DNA from: Cyclobacterium sp. SYSU L10401
Lineage (GTDB): Bacteria; Bacteroidota; Bacteroidia; Cytophagales; Cyclobacteriaceae
Length of the DNA stretch: 64,000 bases
NCBI RefSeq assembly: GCF_010993705.1
Contig: NZ_WOFO01000005.1
Coordinates: forward strand, 248,001-312,000
Direction: 5' to 3'
Program-made: the position numbers and the translations under genes
Notes under the pieces: generated by a model
What the model was told of the DNA's origin: nothing
Seen by the model: the letters and a program-made list of their open reading frames with translations, nothing else
Databases searched by the model: none
Shown: positions 19,124-27,628 of the stretch, piece after piece
Position numbering within the stretch: the stretch's first letter is position 1
Layout of the letters: each line of letters starts with the position of its first letter

Positions 19124-21736
19124 TTACTCTTCCTCCAGATAGGGTTCCAAATAATAAGATTCATACCTGCGTACCATTTCATCCTTTTCAGCTAAAAGCA
19201 TAGACTTGACCAATTCCAACACCCCCGGATCATCGATAAAACCAAAAAGTGACTGAAAGGCCGCCAACCTGACGTAGGGTTGGGGGTGGCGCCTTCCTAG
19301 CTCACTCAGGTTGTTAATGGCCTGCTCTACGACTACATCCTCCACACTGGCAAAGTAATCTCCATAGTACCCAATGAAATAATAAAGCGATTGCCCATCT
19401 AATGCTGCTAACTTGTCATGCATCCAGTCCGCATAGGTTCCTTGCCCGGTTTGTGTAAGGTAATCTGCAAGAGGAGCCAGGATCCGGATATTTTCTTCGG
19501 ATTCCAAGCGCTCGAACAACTCCCTCTTTTTGGGTAAATTACCTTCCCCATCCATATAGGCCATTAAAGCAGTCCCGGAGACCTGGTAAGATTCATCGTT
19601 GATCATGCGATAGATCAATGACTCGTATTTGGCCGGATCTATTCCTGCCAGTACCTCAATGGCGGCAGCTTTCACTGTATTGCTTTCATCCTGCTCTGCC
19701 ATTTCCACTATTTTAGCTTCCAATGAATAAAGCCCACTTTGCTCCGCAGCTATCCCTGGAAACCTTTGAAGGGCTAGCTCCCTGACTACCTGAAAAGGGT
19801 CATCTAACGCCTTTGCCAGTACTTCTCCTAAACCTGCCCAATCCTCAGACAAACGTGTAAGGCTGTCCAATGCCTCTACCCTTGCCAGGCCAGACCTGGC
19901 ATGCTGAAACTGCTTTTCCAGGATCCCGGCCCCCTTTTGGGTTTTCCTTTCTGCTAAAATGGTCTGATATTCATCAAATAAAATCAAATCCGTCCTGGCA
20001 CCATTCTCTAACGAAAATTTCTGAACGGCCTGGTCCAGTATAAATTCCTTCTCCACTACCTTTCCCTGCTTGTACATCTGAACCTTAAAGGGGATTTTGA
20101 AAAGTGGTGTCACCGATAAATCCTGCTGTTGTTCGATGGTCAAGACGGTGTTTTCCGGATCAGAATGATCCCAGTCAATGGATAGTTCGGGGTGGCCGGA
20201 AGAAAGAAACCATTGATTAAAAAACCAGTGCAGGTCCCTGCCGGAAACCTTTTCCAGGGCCAGTCTGAGGTGATGGATCTCTACGGCCTGGAAAGCGTTG
20301 TCCTGTAAATAGACCTTTAGCCCCTCGAAGAAAGCCTCATCTCCCAGGAAACTCCTCAACATATGCAGTACCCTACCCCCTTTGGCATAGGTATGGCTGT
20401 CAAACATTTCCTCGCTGTCTGAATAATAGAACCTGATCAGGTCATTCTGCTTCTCCGCCGCCTCATCCAAATATTCCTCCATGGCATTAAAATGGTGCAT
20501 GTCTGCCTGATCCTTGCCTTCCTTGTATTCAAACCAGAGGTACTCCGAATAGTCTGCAAATGCTTCATTTAATGTTAAATTGGCCCAGGATTCGGTGGTG
20601 ACATAATTGCCAAACCACTGATGAAACAATTCATGAGCGATGATATAATCCCATTCACTGTCCAGTGCCTCCCTTTCATTCAGGTTCAGTGCTTCCATAA
20701 ATATAGAAACCGTAGTGTTCTCCATGGCTCCGGAAACAAAGTCCCTGACTACTACCTGATCGTATTTTCCCCAGGGAAAAGGCACCTGTAGTAATTCGGA
20801 AAAGAAACTGATCATTTCCGGGGTATGTTCAAAAACCTTCCTGGCACCCGATTCAAACTTTGGCTCTACGAAATACCGTAACGGTATACCTGTTTCACTT
20901 TGATCTTCTATGATGGCAAATTCCCCCACCACCACAGCTGACAAATAGGGAGCATGGGGTTGATCCATTTGCCAGTGATCAGTTTTTGTCCCATCATCGT
21001 GGTTTTCAGTCCGTACCAGTTTACCATTGCTGATACTGGTATACTTGTCTGGCAGCCTGAGGAAAAAATCATGCGTTTGCCGCTCATTAGGGCTATCAAT
21101 TGTCGGGTACCATTTGGAAGTGTATGTTGTCTCGCCCTGAGTCCAGATCTGAACAGGCTTGCCTGACTCGCTGGAGTCCGGATTGATAAAATACAGGCCC
21201 TTGGTATCGGTTATGGCCGTATTGCCGGGGGCATTGCCCTCTTCGGGAAATGCGGTGTAGGCGATATGCAGGGCAAGGGTATCCCCTTTACCATATTTTT
21301 GAGGAAGTTGGATTTCTATTTGCTTTTGATTGTAGCTGTAGGTAAGCTCCTGCCTATTCCCTTTCAGATCCAGGTACAAGTTATGAATATCAAAATCCTT
21401 GGCATCCAATACCAGCATTTCCTGTTCGTAAAAATAAGGTGTAAGCTTCAAATCTGCTTCTCCCCTGACAGTGCGAAGGCCATAGTCAAAGGACAGGCGA
21501 AGATCTGTATGAATCAAATCAAAATTACGGGTTTGACTGGCTCTATAATTTTTGATTTCATGTTCCTTCTTCCGGATTAATTTATCCCGTTCATTAGCTG
21601 TTGTTGCAGTATTTTCCGGGACTGTGGCCGATTCGTTTTCTGTATCCTCCACCAAATTAGATGTAGGCTTACAGGATAGCGAAAAAATAAAAAGCAGTAA
21701 CAAAAATACAGAAGCTTGATTTCCCTTGTGGTGCAT
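19124..21736 (-). CDS. M1-family zinc aminopeptidase, lipoprotein
   Basis: Predicted aminopeptidase of the gluzincin M1 family, removing N-terminal residues from peptides at the cell envelope. The 870-aa product has a lipoprotein signal (LLLLFIFSLSC, Cys about residue 22). The exopeptidase motif GAMEN is at residues 336-340 and the zinc site HELFH at 368-372, with the third ligand E391 (HEXXH-X18-E). The C-terminal third (about 620-870) looks like helical HEAT-type repeats, which many Bacteroidota M1 enzymes carry. All catalytic residues are intact. It stands alone between the tRNA promoter and the divergent biotinyl protein gene. Substrate cannot be told from sequence. Confidence 0.92.
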   Translation of the reverse strand: MHHKGNQASVFLLLLFIFSLSCKPTSNLVEDTENESATVPENTATTANERDKLIRKKEHEIKNYRASQTRNFDLIHTDLRLSFDYGLRTVRGEADLKLTPYFYEQEMLVLDAKDFDIHNLYLDLKGNRQELTYSYNQKQIEIQLPQKYGKGDTLALHIAYTAFPEEGNAPGNTAITDTKGLYFINPDSSESGKPVQIWTQGETTYTSKWYPTIDSPNERQTHDFFLRLPDKYTSISNGKLVRTENHDDGTKTDHWQMDQPHAPYLSAVVVGEFAIIEDQSETGIPLRYFVEPKFESGARKVFEHTPEMISFFSELLQVPFPWGKYDQVVVRDFVSGAMENTTVSIFMEALNLNEREALDSEWDYIIAHELFHQWFGNYVTTESWANLTLNEAFADYSEYLWFEYKEGKDQADMHHFNAMEEYLDEAAEKQNDLIRFYYSDSEEMFDSHTYAKGGRVLHMLRSFLGDEAFFEGLKVYLQDNAFQAVEIHHLRLALEKVSGRDLHWFFNQWFLSSGHPELSIDWDHSDPENTVLTIEQQQDLSVTPLFKIPFKVQMYKQGKVVEKEFILDQAVQKFSLENGARTDLILFDEYQTILAERKTQKGAGILEKQFQHARSGLARVEALDSLTRLSEDWAGLGEVLAKALDDPFQVVRELALQRFPGIAAEQSGLYSLEAKIVEMAEQDESNTVKAAAIEVLAGIDPAKYESLIYRMINDESYQVSGTALMAYMDGEGNLPKKRELFERLESEENIRILAPLADYLTQTGQGTYADWMHDKLAALDGQSLYYFIGYYGDYFASVEDVVVEQAINNLSELGRRHPQPYVRLAAFQSLFGFIDDPGVLELVKSMLLAEKDEMVRRYESYYLEPYLEEE

Positions 21737-21854
21737 GGATAATTTGAGTTTTCAGTCAACAAAAAAAGTAAATAACTACAATATTTAGTACCTTGAGCAG
21801 GCAAGAAACGTCAAAAGATTGCTTTCCGCCTGATATCAGTTTAAAATTAAGAAA

Positions 21855-22346
21855 ATGGCCATAATAAAACTAAACAACCAATCATTTAATTTTGTCAGGG
21901 AGGGTGAAACCTTTAGGATAGGCGAAAAAACAATAACGCCAATAGTGCACCAAAAAGGAGTCAATGAGTACCTGATCGCATTCAACAACCGCATGCATCA
22001 CCTGATACTTTTGGAAAAATTCAATGAGAAAGAATATGCTGTATCGGTAAACGGAAAAACCTGTACCACCTCCTTTAAGGATGCCAAGACGCTTTTACTT
22101 GAAAAGCTGGGCATGCAGGAAAGTACTGCCTTAAAGGTCTCATCGGTGAAAGCGCCCATGCCTGGAATGGTACTGGAAGTAAAAGTAAAAGTCGGGGATA
22201 AGGTGAAAAAAAACGATGTTTTGATGGTTTTGGAAGCAATGAAAATGGAGAATACCATCAAATCTCCTTCCTCGGGCACCATAAGTTCTGTAGATATCAA
22301 AGAAGGCGAAGGAGTAGAAAAAAACCAGGTCTTGCTCCAATTTTAA
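21855..22346 (+). CDS. Biotinyl-domain carrier protein (acyl-CoA carboxylase type)
   Basis: A 163-aa carrier protein. The C-terminal half (about residues 96-163) is a biotinyl domain: APMPGMVLEVKVKVGDKVKK, then the biotin attachment motif EAMKMEN with Lys130, then ENTIKSPSSGTISSVDIKEG. The N-terminal half resembles the linker domain of propionyl-CoA carboxylase or oxaloacetate decarboxylase biotin subunits. No carboxylase or transferase subunit lies next to it, so it probably serves an enzyme encoded elsewhere. AccB of fatty-acid synthesis is an alternative, but the PMPGMV form is commoner in acyl-CoA carboxylases. The start ATG at 21855 is unambiguous. Confidence 0.88.
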   Translation: MAIIKLNNQSFNFVREGETFRIGEKTITPIVHQKGVNEYLIAFNNRMHHLILLEKFNEKEYAVSVNGKTCTTSFKDAKTLLLEKLGMQESTALKVSSVKAPMPGMVLEVKVKVGDKVKKNDVLMVLEAMKMENTIKSPSSGTISSVDIKEGEGVEKNQVLLQF

Positions 22347-22378
22347 GCATAAGATTTAGTATTCTTAAAACAAGGATT

Positions 22379-22386
22379 TATATTTG
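22379..22386 (+). promoter_or_regulatory. Possible -7 box for pyrH
   Basis: TATATTTG matches TAnnTTTG, 33 bp after the biotinyl gene, but I see no good TTTG about 19 nt upstream. If used, it would give pyrH a leader of roughly 180 nt containing the inverted repeat at 22473-22540. Confidence 0.35.
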
Positions 22387-22472
22387 TCGGGCTTTTAAGT
22401 TTTATTTACAGCTGAATGATCGCAAATGCCTATCCATTCATCAATTGATAAAGAACTCCGAATGAAATCGAG

Positions 22473-22540
22473 CCAGACGAGATCGTCGCATAAAGGGATG
22501 ATTATAGTGGCGAGATTCCCTGTCTGGACGACAGGCAGGC
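22473..22540. repeat. Nested inverted repeats upstream of pyrH
   Basis: Two structures overlap. The outer one pairs CCAGAC at 22473-22478 with GTCTGG at 22522-22527, with imperfect extension inward to GTCGC and GCGAG. The inner one, 22519-22535, is CCTGTC, TGGAC, GACAGG, followed by CAGGC. Base composition is richer in G+C than the surrounding spacer, as in REP-like extragenic palindromes. No T-tract follows, so it is not a typical terminator. Confidence 0.5.
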
Positions 22541-22570
22541 ATATACCCACTAAAAAACAATTATAATCTT

Positions 22571-23284
22571 ATGAAATATAAACGAATTCTCCTGAAACTA
22601 AGTGGGGAAGCCTTAATGGGTGAGAACAGTTATGGTATTGACTCGAAAAAACTTCAGGAATATGCCACTGAAATCAAGAATGTACATGATTTAGGGGTAG
22701 AGATTGCCATTGTTATAGGAGGAGGAAACATTTTCAGAGGGGTACAAGCTGGAAATGTGGGGATAGACCGGGTACAAGGTGATTACATGGGTATGCTGGC
22801 TACCCTGATTAATGCCATGGCCCTGCAGAGTTCACTGGAACAAAATGGCATGTTTACCCGCCTGATGTCTGGCATTAAGGTAGAAAGTGTGTGTGAACCA
22901 TTTATTCGCAGGAGAGCCATCAGACACCTGGAAAAAGGCAGAATAGTCATTTTTGGAGCTGGAATCGGCAATCCGTATTTTACCACAGACTCTACAGCAA
23001 GTCTTCGGGCCATAGAAATTGAAGCAGAAGTGGTATTAAAAGGGACCCGGGTGGACGGGGTATACACGGCAGATCCTGAAAAAGACAAAAACGCTACCCG
23101 GTATTCCAGCATCACCTTTCAGGAAGTCTACGAAAAAAACCTGAATGTCATGGACATGACCGCCTTTACCCTTTGCCAGGAAAACAACCTCCCAATCATA
23201 GTCTTTGACATGAACAAGACAGACAATCTTTTAGATTTGGTCAAAGGCAATGAAGTAGGAACATTGATCACATCAAAACAATAA
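22571..23284 (+). CDS. pyrH: UMP kinase
   Basis: Phosphorylates UMP to UDP in pyrimidine nucleotide synthesis; a hexameric amino-acid-kinase-fold enzyme. The 237-aa product starts [17 protein letters not shown] and keeps [13 protein letters not shown] (about 44-56), the Asp-rich [16 protein letters not shown] and the nucleotide-binding TDSTASLRA region (about 139-147). Length is standard. frr follows 6 bp downstream, the usual bacterial pair. Family members are typically regulated by GTP and UTP. Confidence 0.97.
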   Translation: MKYKRILLKLSGEALMGENSYGIDSKKLQEYATEIKNVHDLGVEIAIVIGGGNIFRGVQAGNVGIDRVQGDYMGMLATLINAMALQSSLEQNGMFTRLMSGIKVESVCEPFIRRRAIRHLEKGRIVIFGAGIGNPYFTTDSTASLRAIEIEAEVVLKGTRVDGVYTADPEKDKNATRYSSITFQEVYEKNLNVMDMTAFTLCQENNLPIIVFDMNKTDNLLDLVKGNEVGTLITSKQ

Positions 23285-23290
23285 AATCCC

Positions 23291-23851
23291 ATGGAAGAGA
23301 TCCAATTGTATTTAGAGGAAGCAAAATCATTAATGGAAAAAGCCGTTCAGCACACTACTGCCGAATTGGTAAAAATAAGGGCAGGAAAGGCCATGCCCAA
23401 TTTTCTAGATGGTGTAATGGTGACCTACTACGGCAATCCGACACCCATTCAGCAAGTGGCCTCCATCACTACTCCCGATGCCCGGACCTTGGCTATCAAA
23501 CCCTGGGAAAAAAACCTGATCCCTGAAATAGAAAAAGCAATTATCAATTCTGATCTCGGCTTGAATCCCCAAAATAACGGAGAAATGGTCATGCTAACCA
23601 TTCCCCCATTAACGGAAGAACGAAGGAAAAACCTCGTCAAGCAGGTGAAAAATGAATGCGAAAATGGAAAGATCAGTATCCGGACTGTCAGGAAAGACAC
23701 CAATGATGCCCTCAAGAAATTACTGAAAGATGGTGCTGCAGAAGATGAGGTAAAAAGAGCTGAGGATACCGTACAAAAATACACAGATACCTATGCCGGA
23801 AAAATAGACGATTTGTTTGACAAGAAAGAAGCCGAAATCATGAAAGTGTAA
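23291..23851 (+). CDS. frr: Ribosome recycling factor
   Basis: RRF splits post-termination ribosomes together with EF-G. At 186 aa it has the full three-helix and hinge architecture: VKIRAGKAMPNFLDGVMVTY (about residues 27-46), PWEKNLIPEIEKAIINSDLG (about 77-96) and the conserved LTEERRKNLVKQVKNECENG (about 107-126). Translation starts at ATG 23291, 6 bp after pyrH, implying coupling. Nothing unusual is visible. A 581-bp spacer follows. Confidence 0.97.
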   Translation: MEEIQLYLEEAKSLMEKAVQHTTAELVKIRAGKAMPNFLDGVMVTYYGNPTPIQQVASITTPDARTLAIKPWEKNLIPEIEKAIINSDLGLNPQNNGEMVMLTIPPLTEERRKNLVKQVKNECENGKISIRTVRKDTNDALKKLLKDGAAEDEVKRAEDTVQKYTDTYAGKIDDLFDKKEAEIMKV

Positions 23852-24432
23852 GCGCAGCTGACAGAAAGGAAACTTCAAAAAAAATAAAGAACAGACAGCT
23901 AATAGCTGACCATTCTTTTCTGTATTAAACCTTACCCTTCAAAAGTAAGTATTTCTCCTGAATAAAAAAATGGGGGTTTTCTCCGATTAAGATTTTTACA
24001 GTTATTGGGCTGGTTTAATTAGTGTTATAAAAACATTTTATAAATGCCGCCTTTGGTCCCGCTATTTTTTAATAACCCCCATTTAAACTACTGGGAATAC
24101 ACATGTGTGATCTTCTCCTTTATTGAAATATATCATCGCAAATTAAGTTGATATTACATGAATTATGATTTTTTTTATTGAATTCTGAAGAAATTCTGAA
24201 GAAACCATCTCTTACCTTTCTGTTAAATAATTCGTTTTTTATTAACGATTATTTAGTTTTAAAGGCTTAATTTTACGGTTTTTATTACAAATGAATTGTT
24301 TTTTACAAAGACAAATCCGTCTGATATAACCATTTTTAAACACCCTATTGCATATGATAAAAATTACCTTCAAATTTAAAGTGTTATTTTAACAATAACA
24401 TCAATAATTATTAACCTAATTAATTAAAAAGA
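23852..24432 (+). other. AT-rich upstream region of susC, no gene
   Basis: About 580 bp with no credible ORF on either strand. It becomes very AT-rich toward susC. It contains a tandem 11-bp direct repeat (TTCTGAAGAAA twice, 24183-24204) and a near-match to the -7 box (TACCTTTC, about 24213-24220), but I find no complete TTTG/TAnnTTTG pair. No strong terminator for frr was recognised. It is presumably the regulatory region of the susCD unit. Confidence 0.5.
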
Positions 24433-27400
24433 ATGCAAAACTATTTACCCAAAACAAAATTGTTTTTGTTGGGATTGGCCTTGCTTTTGGCAAGCAGCCT
24501 GACATTACATGCGCAGTCCAGGGATGTGACGGGAACAGTCATATCAGCAGAGGACGATTTGCCACTACCGGGAGTTTCTGTATTGGTTAAGGGTACCACG
24601 CGTGGTGCAGTTACCGATATAGACGGAAACTACCAGATTACCCTGCAGTCAGGGGACGAGACTTTGGTCTTTTCTTTCGTGGGGTTTGTCAGTCAGGAGG
24701 TTGTGGTCGGCAACCAGACTAATATTGATATTACTTTAGGTCCCGACATGCAATCCCTGAACGAAGTCATTGTAGTAGGTTATGGTGAACAGAAAAAGGA
24801 AACCATCACCGGATCAGTAGCCACTGTGAAGGGGGGAGACCTTGTTAAATCTCCAGCCATGAACCTGACCAACTCTATCGCCGGAAGGATGTCTGGTGTG
24901 ATCGCCGTAAACAGAAGCGGTGAGCCTGGATATGATGGAGCAGGTATTCGTATTAGGGGTTCAAATACCTTGGGGAACAACGATGCCCTGATTGTGATTG
25001 ATGGTATCCCTGCCAGAGCAGGAGGTATTGACCGACTTAATCCCAATGATATCGAAACCATCTCCGTACTGAAAGATGCTTCTGCGGCCATTTATGGTGC
25101 ACGGGCAGCTAACGGAGTAATACTGGTCACCACCAAAAGAGGTAAAGAAGGCAAGCCGGAGTTGACTTATCAGTTTAACCAGGGTTTTGCTCAACCCACT
25201 GTGATTCCTGATCTGGCAGATGCTGCCCAGTATGGAGAAATGCTGAATGACCTGAGTGTATATGAACTTCCTGTTGGAGAGTGGAGAGCAGCTACAGATG
25301 CCTACCGCGCCACTGGAACCTACACCCGTCCGGACGGACAGGTAAGAACGGCTCCTTTCAGCCCTGAAGCACTAGACCTTCACAGGGCAGGAACCGATCC
25401 CTGGAACTATCCCAATACTGACTGGTACGGAGAAACCTTGAAAACTTGGTCTCCTCAGGTAAGACACAACCTGCAATTGAATGGTGGAGCAGAAAACCTA
25501 CGGTACATGGCTTCTTTGGGATACCAAAACCAGGATGCCTATTACAAAAACTCTGCAACCGGGTACAAGCAGTATGACATGAGGATCAACCTGGATGCCA
25601 AAATCAACGAATATGTTGATTTGCAGCTGGGCGTTTTGGCCCGTCAGGAATACCGCTTTTTCCCAACCAGAGGAGCCGGAGCTATCTTTAGAATGCAAAT
25701 GAGGGGTAAGCCCCATGAGCCGGCCTTCTGGCCTGATGGCAGACCAGGACCGGATATCGAAAACGGTGAAAATCCGGTAGTAATCACCACTAATGCTACC
25801 GGTTATGACAGAGACACCAGAAACTATTTCCAGACCAATGGTGCCTTGAATGTCAAAATACCAGGTGTAGAAGGATTGAAATTTCAGGGAACAGCTGCTA
25901 TTGATAACCTGAGCAGGTTCCAGAAAAGATGGGAAACCCCCTGGACACTCTATCAAAGAGGTAGCGGATTTGAAGACGACGGAGTCACTCCAGTGCTGGT
26001 ACCCAGCTTGAGGGGTCCAGCCGAACCAAGGTTAAGACAAACCAACATCAACCAGTTAAACATCTTATTGGGTGGTGTATTTACATACGAAAAACAATTT
26101 GGTGACCATCAGTTTACTGCATTGGCAGGTGTGAATCAGGAAACCGTAGAGGGTGACGATTTCTTTGCCTACAGAAGGTTTTTCATCTCTCCTGCCATCG
26201 ATCAGATGTTTGCCGGGGGTGACGCAGAGAAAGACAATGGCGGCGGTGCCTTTGAAAGAGCACGACTAAACTATTTTGGTAGGGTAGCCTATAACTACCA
26301 GGAAAAATACCTATTCGAGTTTCTTTGGAGATTTGATGGTTCCTACATTTTCCCTGAAGCCACCCGATTTGGTTTCTTCCCAGGTGTGATGGCAGGATGG
26401 GTAGTTTCAGAAGAAGGTTTCTGGAAAAACAATATTTCAGTCATGGACTTCTTTAAAGTAAGAGGTTCCTGGGGACAAATGGGTAACGACCAGATTTTCT
26501 ACGACGGATCACTTCAGGAATACCAATTTTTGTCTACTTATGGTTTCCGAAGCCATATTCTGGAAAATACCGAAGCGAAAACCTTGTTTGAAACCAGGGT
26601 GCCCAATACAGGCATCACCTGGGAAGTGGCCAACAACTCCAATATTGGGGTAGAGGGTCAGTTGCTACAAGGACAGATTTTCTTTGAACTGGATTATTTT
26701 TACAACCTCAGGACCAATATCCTTTGGAGAAAAAATGCATCAGTACCCCAGTCCAGTGGACTTGCCAACCTTCTTCCTGCTGAGAATATAGGCGAGGTAG
26801 AAAATCAGGGATTTGACTTTAACATCGGCTACAGGGGACAAAAAGGAGACCTTTCCTACAGCATCAGTGCCAATGGTGGATACGCCAAAAACAAAATCCT
26901 TTTCTGGGATGAGCCTCCGGGAGCACCTGACTGGCAGTTGTCTACCGGTAAGCCCATGAACACTCCTAACCCTGTTTACTTGTATGACGGTGTTTTTCCT
27001 AATCAGGCCGCCATCGATGCAGAAAACCTGGATTATTCAGACATCACCAACCAGTTACGTCCTGGTGACATGCGTTTCAAAGACTATGACGGCGATGGAG
27101 CCATCACCCCTCTGGACAGGGTCAGGTTGGACAGAAACAATATTCCAAGGTTCCAGGGAGGTGTGAACATGAATGCTACCTTCAGAAACTGGGATATGAC
27201 TGTATTGTTCCAGGGAGCTGCCGGTGCCATTGCACTGGTAAGTTTGGGTGAATCTGGTAACATTGGAAATTACCTGTTGGAATTTTATGAAAACAGGTGG
27301 ACCATAGATAATGAAAGTAGCGAATACCCCAGAATCGCTAACAGGAGTGACCAATACTTCTCCGGAGGAAATGATTTCTGGTACAGGAGCTCGGATTATC

Positions 27401-27609
27401 TCCGCCTGAAAAACCTTGAAATTGGTTACACTGTTCCCCAGCAAATTGGAGAAAGATTTGGTATCAGCAACCTGAGATTCTATACCAATGGACTGAACCT
27501 GCTGACCTGGGACAAATTGAAAGTGTACGATCCTGAGTCAGACAATGCTACAGGCCAGTATTATCCTCAGGCAAGGGTTATCAACGCCGGTTTGTCCGTA
27601 ACATTCTAA
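24433..27609 (+). CDS. SusC/RagA-family TonB-linked outer-membrane transporter
   Basis: TonB-dependent outer-membrane channel that imports a substrate captured by its SusD partner. The 1,058-aa protein has a signal peptide (LALLLASSLTLHAQ, cleavage about residue 28), a carboxypeptidase-regulatory-like domain (VTGTVISAEDDLPLPGVSVL, about 33-52), the TonB-box region VVGYG at 114-118, a plug with SAAIYGARAANGVILVTTKRG-type ending (about 215-237), and a C-terminal barrel ending in aromatic/Phe (SVTF). susD follows 13 bp later. No glycan enzymes adjoin it; the downstream genes are a CRTAC1-like protein and two haloperoxidase-like lipoproteins, so the substrate need not be a glycan. Confidence 0.93.
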   Translation: MQNYLPKTKLFLLGLALLLASSLTLHAQSRDVTGTVISAEDDLPLPGVSVLVKGTTRGAVTDIDGNYQITLQSGDETLVFSFVGFVSQEVVVGNQTNIDITLGPDMQSLNEVIVVGYGEQKKETITGSVATVKGGDLVKSPAMNLTNSIAGRMSGVIAVNRSGEPGYDGAGIRIRGSNTLGNNDALIVIDGIPARAGGIDRLNPNDIETISVLKDASAAIYGARAANGVILVTTKRGKEGKPELTYQFNQGFAQPTVIPDLADAAQYGEMLNDLSVYELPVGEWRAATDAYRATGTYTRPDGQVRTAPFSPEALDLHRAGTDPWNYPNTDWYGETLKTWSPQVRHNLQLNGGAENLRYMASLGYQNQDAYYKNSATGYKQYDMRINLDAKINEYVDLQLGVLARQEYRFFPTRGAGAIFRMQMRGKPHEPAFWPDGRPGPDIENGENPVVITTNATGYDRDTRNYFQTNGALNVKIPGVEGLKFQGTAAIDNLSRFQKRWETPWTLYQRGSGFEDDGVTPVLVPSLRGPAEPRLRQTNINQLNILLGGVFTYEKQFGDHQFTALAGVNQETVEGDDFFAYRRFFISPAIDQMFAGGDAEKDNGGGAFERARLNYFGRVAYNYQEKYLFEFLWRFDGSYIFPEATRFGFFPGVMAGWVVSEEGFWKNNISVMDFFKVRGSWGQMGNDQIFYDGSLQEYQFLSTYGFRSHILENTEAKTLFETRVPNTGITWEVANNSNIGVEGQLLQGQIFFELDYFYNLRTNILWRKNASVPQSSGLANLLPAENIGEVENQGFDFNIGYRGQKGDLSYSISANGGYAKNKILFWDEPPGAPDWQLSTGKPMNTPNPVYLYDGVFPNQAAIDAENLDYSDITNQLRPGDMRFKDYDGDGAITPLDRVRLDRNNIPRFQGGVNMNATFRNWDMTVLFQGAAGAIALVSLGESGNIGNYLLEFYENRWTIDNESSEYPRIANRSDQYFSGGNDFWYRSSDYLRLKNLEIGYTVPQQIGERFGISNLRFYTNGLNLLTWDKLKVYDPESDNATGQYYPQARVINAGLSVTF

Positions 27610-27628
27610 ATCCAAAAAAACATTGAAT

